A stretch of 13,265 bases of DNA from DATGQT01 sp033720695 (GTDB taxonomy: Bacteria > Bacteroidota > Rhodothermia > Rhodothermales > Rubricoccaceae), in assembly GCA_033720695.1 (NCBI GenBank), contig JAWWCA010000099.1:1-13265 (forward strand). The letters run 5' to 3'. Of this stretch, positions 9,463 to 13,265 are shown in pieces. Numbering within the stretch: position 1 is the first letter of the stretch; each line of letters opens with the position of its first letter. The position numbers and the translations under genes were made by a program. The notes under the pieces were generated by a model that saw only the letters and a list, made by a program, of their open reading frames with translations, did not search any database and was not told the DNA's origin.

Positions 9463-10262
9463 GGGAAGTAGAGCGAGGGCTCGATGAGCTCCAGCTCCAT
9501 GAGCGCCCACGGCCCGCCGGGCGCGCCCTCCGGCATCCGCACCCAGTCGGAGCGGGCGTAGAGGAGGGGGGGGAGGCCGTCGAGTGCCCGGTCGGCGGCG
9601 GCGCGCAGCGCGGGCTCGGGCGAGAGGGCTCGGATGCAGCCACCGTGCTCCTCCTGCACGCGGAAGTCGCCCGCGGCAGGCGTCTTGAGGATGGCGTGGC
9701 TGTAGAGGCCGAGGAAGTGGAACAGCGAGACCTCGCCTTCCTCGATCACGCTCCGGACGAACGGCTGCACCATGAACGGTCGCGCGGCGAACGTCGCGAG
9801 CGCCGCGGAGGGATCGGTGTCCGGGCCGAGGCGGAACGTGTCGTCCGCGTTCGCGCCGACGGTGGGCTTGACGACGAGCGTGTCTGAACCGAGCCTCCGG
9901 CGGAGGGCGTCGAGGTCGTCCAGGCGGCCGCCCCAGGCCGTCGGCACGATGGGGACGCCGCGCGCCTCGAGGTCGCGGAGATAGGCCTTGTCGAGGTTCC
10001 AGCGGACCACGTCGAGCGGGTTGGCGAGCCGGGCGGGCGAGGCCTCGATGGCGTCGAGCACGGCCAGGAAGGCGTCGGGGTCGCGCTGGTAGTCCCAGGG
10101 CGTCCGGATGACGACGGCCTCGTAGCGGCCCCAGTCCGTCGGCGTGCGCCAGGGCACGAAGTCGACCGTCCAGCCGCGCTGCTCCAGCGGCGGCACGGCC
10201 TCTTCGTCGTAGGCGACGAAGTCCTCCAGCGAGTCCATCGTCAGGAAAGCGACGCGGCGCAT
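9396..10262 (-). CDS. ATP-grasp family protein (glutathione-synthetase/RimK-like ligase)
   Basis: The 288-residue product has ATP-grasp architecture, so it probably joins a carboxylate to an amine or thiol via an acyl-phosphate. The N-terminal ~85 residues form a pre-ATP-grasp alpha/beta domain (RRVAFLTMDSLEDF; VVIRTPWDYQRDP). Next comes VVRWNLDKAYLRDLEARGVPIVPT (85-108). The ATP-binding core has VVKPTVGANADDT (130-142), the glycine-rich-loop region with GEVSLFHF (176-183) and SHAILKTPAAGDFRVQ (188-203). The metal-binding end is MELELIEPSLYF (255-266). This fits the clade that includes DcsG-type enzymes of cycloserine biosynthesis and prokaryotic glutathione-synthetase-like proteins, but the substrate cannot be told from sequence. 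It begins 3 bp after the stop of the MscS gene and is almost certainly co-transcribed with it. Its TAG lies inside the convergent 190-aa gene. Confidence 0.87.
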   Translation of the reverse strand: MRRVAFLTMDSLEDFVAYDEEAVPPLEQRGWTVDFVPWRTPTDWGRYEAVVIRTPWDYQRDPDAFLAVLDAIEASPARLANPLDVVRWNLDKAYLRDLEARGVPIVPTAWGGRLDDLDALRRRLGSDTLVVKPTVGANADDTFRLGPDTDPSAALATFAARPFMVQPFVRSVIEEGEVSLFHFLGLYSHAILKTPAAGDFRVQEEHGGCIRALSPEPALRAAADRALDGLPPLLYARSDWVRMPEGAPGGPWALMELELIEPSLYFPYDAAAPARFADAFVRWIGGSA

Positions 10263-10265
10263 CGC

Positions 10266-11291
10266 TCAGGCGGGCTCGCGCCGGCTCCCGTCGGCGCCGG
10301 CGGCGTCGCGGAGGGCGTCCACGATCCGATCCTGCCCCGGGTTCTTCCCCTGCGGCGGCGGCGGCCAACCCTCCCGTTGGCGGGCGCGGTCGCCGTCGGT
10401 CGCCTCGGTCTGGTCGTGGAAGAGGATCTGCTGCGTGGGGAAGGGGAGGTCGATGCCGGCATCGAGGAGCGCCTCCGAGACCTGCTTCAGCACGGTGTCG
10501 CGGAGCTGGACCACGTTCGAGCGCTTCGGGTTGCTCCACCACCGGACGCGGAGGTTGACCGAGGAGCCCGCGAGGTCCCACGTCAGCACGTCCGGCGCCG
10601 GGTCGTCGAGGACGCCCTCGATGGCCTTGACGGTGTCGAGCGCGATCCGCTTGGCGTCGCCGATGTCGTCGCCGTAGCCGATGCCGATGTCGTACTGGCT
10701 GCGGACCATGTCGTAGGCCGTGATGACGGTGACGGGCTCGGTGTAGATCTGCGCGTTGGGGATGATGACGCGCTTGCCGTCGTAGGTGCGGATGTAGGTG
10801 GCGCGCGTCTCGATGCTCTCGACCGTACCGGTGTACTCGCCCGAGGTGATCTCGTCGCCCTCGCGGAACGGCTCACGGATGAGCAGGAGGATGCCCGCGA
10901 GGAGGTTCTGGAAGATGTCCTGGAACGCGAAGCCGATGGCCACGCCGCCGATGCCGAGGCCGGAGATGAGCGTGCCCGCCGTGACGCCGGGGAAGATGAT
11001 GGCGATGGCGACGAACAGCCCGACGAGCAGGATGCCGGCGTACGCCAGCCGCCCCAGCACGATGCCGATGTTGGAGTCGACGGGGCCGGGCGTGACGCGG
11101 TGGACCACCGAGCGGATGCCCTTGCCGATGAGCCAGAACAGGACGAGGACGACGAGGGCGATCCCGATCTTCGGGAGCACCTCGAAGAACCCGTTGGCCA
11201 AGCTCGTGAGCGTCGAGACCGCCTCCTCGGTCGGCTCGATGTCGGCGAGGGCGGACGCGGTGTCGGCGGCGGTCTGGAGAAGGGCGAGCAT
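10266..11291 (-). CDS. MscS-family small-conductance mechanosensitive channel
   Basis: The 341-aa protein is an MscS-type channel that opens under membrane tension to release solutes on hypo-osmotic shock. Membrane helices lie at about 38-58 and 82-101, with a kinked glycine/alanine-rich TM3 at about 107-138 (LISGLGIGGVAIGFAFQDIF) lining the pore. The beta domain has FREGDEITSGEYTGTVESI and the family-typical IIPNAQI (176-182). The alpha/beta C-terminal domain follows, ending in GIDLPFPTQQILFH. A hydrophilic tail of about 50 residues (QTEATDGDRARQREGW...) is extra relative to minimal MscS. The frame is open to 11528 upstream, but the ATG at 11291 gives the first sensible start, with an N-terminal helix before TM1; the extension is Pro/Arg-rich and runs into a repeat element. 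It is the first gene of a pair with the ATP-grasp enzyme 3 bp downstream. Confidence 0.93.
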   Translation of the reverse strand: MLALLQTAADTASALADIEPTEEAVSTLTSLANGFFEVLPKIGIALVVLVLFWLIGKGIRSVVHRVTPGPVDSNIGIVLGRLAYAGILLVGLFVAIAIIFPGVTAGTLISGLGIGGVAIGFAFQDIFQNLLAGILLLIREPFREGDEITSGEYTGTVESIETRATYIRTYDGKRVIIPNAQIYTEPVTVITAYDMVRSQYDIGIGYGDDIGDAKRIALDTVKAIEGVLDDPAPDVLTWDLAGSSVNLRVRWWSNPKRSNVVQLRDTVLKQVSEALLDAGIDLPFPTQQILFHDQTEATDGDRARQREGWPPPPQGKNPGQDRIVDALRDAAGADGSRREPA

Positions 11292-11647
11292 CGGCGGGGC
11301 GGGGGAGAGGGGCGGCGCTAGGACGGCGGGGCGGCCCGCCGGGGTTCCGCCCGGGCCTTGCTCCCCGCGCGGCGCACGGGGGGGACGAACACACCTAAGG
11401 CGCACGGCGCGGACGAATCCACCCAGAGCGCACGGGCTGGCCGGGATCGGCGCGAGGCCGCGTCGGTAGCTTCCGCGCCGGCTCCCGCCCCACGCTCTTG
11501 TCATCCTGAGCGGAGCGAAGGATCTCAACGGTAGAGCACCGGCCTGCCCAGGCGGTCGTATGCGCTGAGATCCTTCGTCGCTGATGCTCCTCAGGATGAC
11601 ACGCTGGTGAGAGGAGAGCCCTGCCGCGTCTGCTTGCTTCCCGACCC
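11292..11647. other. 356-bp divergent intergenic region between mscS and alaS
   Basis: No protein gene is supported here; open frames crossing it have arginine/proline-rich shadow composition. It should hold the mscS promoter (leftward) and the alaS promoter (rightward). The left ~200 bp are GC-rich with no clear motif. The right part holds the compound inverted repeat at 11499-11601. Only 46 bp lie between that element and the alaS ATG, with a purine-rich GAGAGGAGAG at about 11609-11618, too far upstream to be a ribosome binding site. No T-box-like specifier arrangement was recognised. Confidence 0.55.
11499..11601. repeat. Compound inverted-repeat element (REP/MITE-like)
   Basis: Outer arms TGTCATCCTGAG (11499-11510) and CTCAGGATGACA (11590-11601) are perfect 12-bp complements. 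Inner arms CGAAGGATCTCA (11516-11527) and TGAGATCCTTCG (11566-11577) are again perfect over 12 bp. An apical stem (ACC at 11538-11540, GCCTG at 11542-11546 with complementary bases at 11549-11556, one bulged G) completes a three-tier hairpin. From memory, arms of the form TCATCCTGAGCG...GAAGGATCTC occur in many unrelated bacterial genomes as dispersed palindromic elements. The hexamer CACGCT flanks both sides (11491-11496 and 11600-11605), possibly a target duplication but short enough to be chance. No transposase lies in the window. Confidence 0.8.

Positions 11648-13265
<1,618 letters not shown>

Noticed and set aside
10377..11321. Plus-strand open frame (about 314 codons) opposite mscS
   Set aside because: Asp/Glu/Arg/Val-rich shadow composition without family motifs; mscS on the minus strand is unambiguous.
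11292..11528. 79-codon N-terminal extension of MscS from the ATG at 11528
   Set aside because: The extension is Arg/Pro/Gly-rich and its start lies in the inverted-repeat element; the ATG at 11291 gives a normal MscS N-terminus.

Overview
The window is very GC-rich, has short intergenic gaps and mostly lacks clear Shine-Dalgarno sites. Together with the protein sequences this points to a chromosomal segment of a high-GC member of the Bacteroidota/Rhodothermota, something like the Rubricoccus/Rubrivirga/Salinibacter side of Rhodothermales. That placement is an inference from composition and protein style. No phage, plasmid, CRISPR or IS gene is visible, and no rRNA or tRNA gene was recognised.

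Layout: (1) The first 1.56 kb is the N-terminal two thirds of a Lon protease gene on the minus strand, running off the left edge. (2) Diverging from it across 192 bp is a membrane-anchored MtfA-like (M90) zinc metallopeptidase. (3) A 700-aa DUF255/YyaL-type thioredoxin-fold protein follows. (4) On the minus strand is a two-gene unit: a single-pass membrane protein with a DUF4097-type SGD-repeat beta domain, then a short membrane protein with a heptad-repeat coiled coil. Both begin with nearly the same membrane anchor. (5) On the plus strand come an AAG-family 3-methyladenine DNA glycosylase (GTG start), a DUF2254 four-helix membrane protein (TTG start) and an unrecognised 190-aa protein. (6) On the minus strand an MscS-type channel and an ATP-grasp enzyme form a tight pair; the 3' end of the ATP-grasp gene overlaps the 190-aa gene tail-to-tail by 67 bp. 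(7) A 356-bp gap with a 103-bp compound inverted repeat leads to alaS (alanyl-tRNA synthetase), cut by the right edge.

The most unusual signal is inside alaS. Between the tRNA-recognition region and the conserved DTYGFP block, the protein carries about 112 residues where E. coli AlaRS, from memory, has about 20. The extra segment is in frame and has no stop. Its third-codon-position GC is about 56%, whereas the rest of the gene almost always ends codons in G or C. It contains a perfect 9-bp stem with a GGAA loop. It looks like a recently acquired in-frame insertion in an essential gene. I do not recognise its protein sequence.

Functional themes are envelope and protein quality control (Lon, MtfA-like peptidase, MscS, the coiled-coil/DUF4097 pair), DNA repair (AAG) and translation (AlaRS). 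Apart from the two minus-strand pairs, the genes look like neighbours rather than one pathway.
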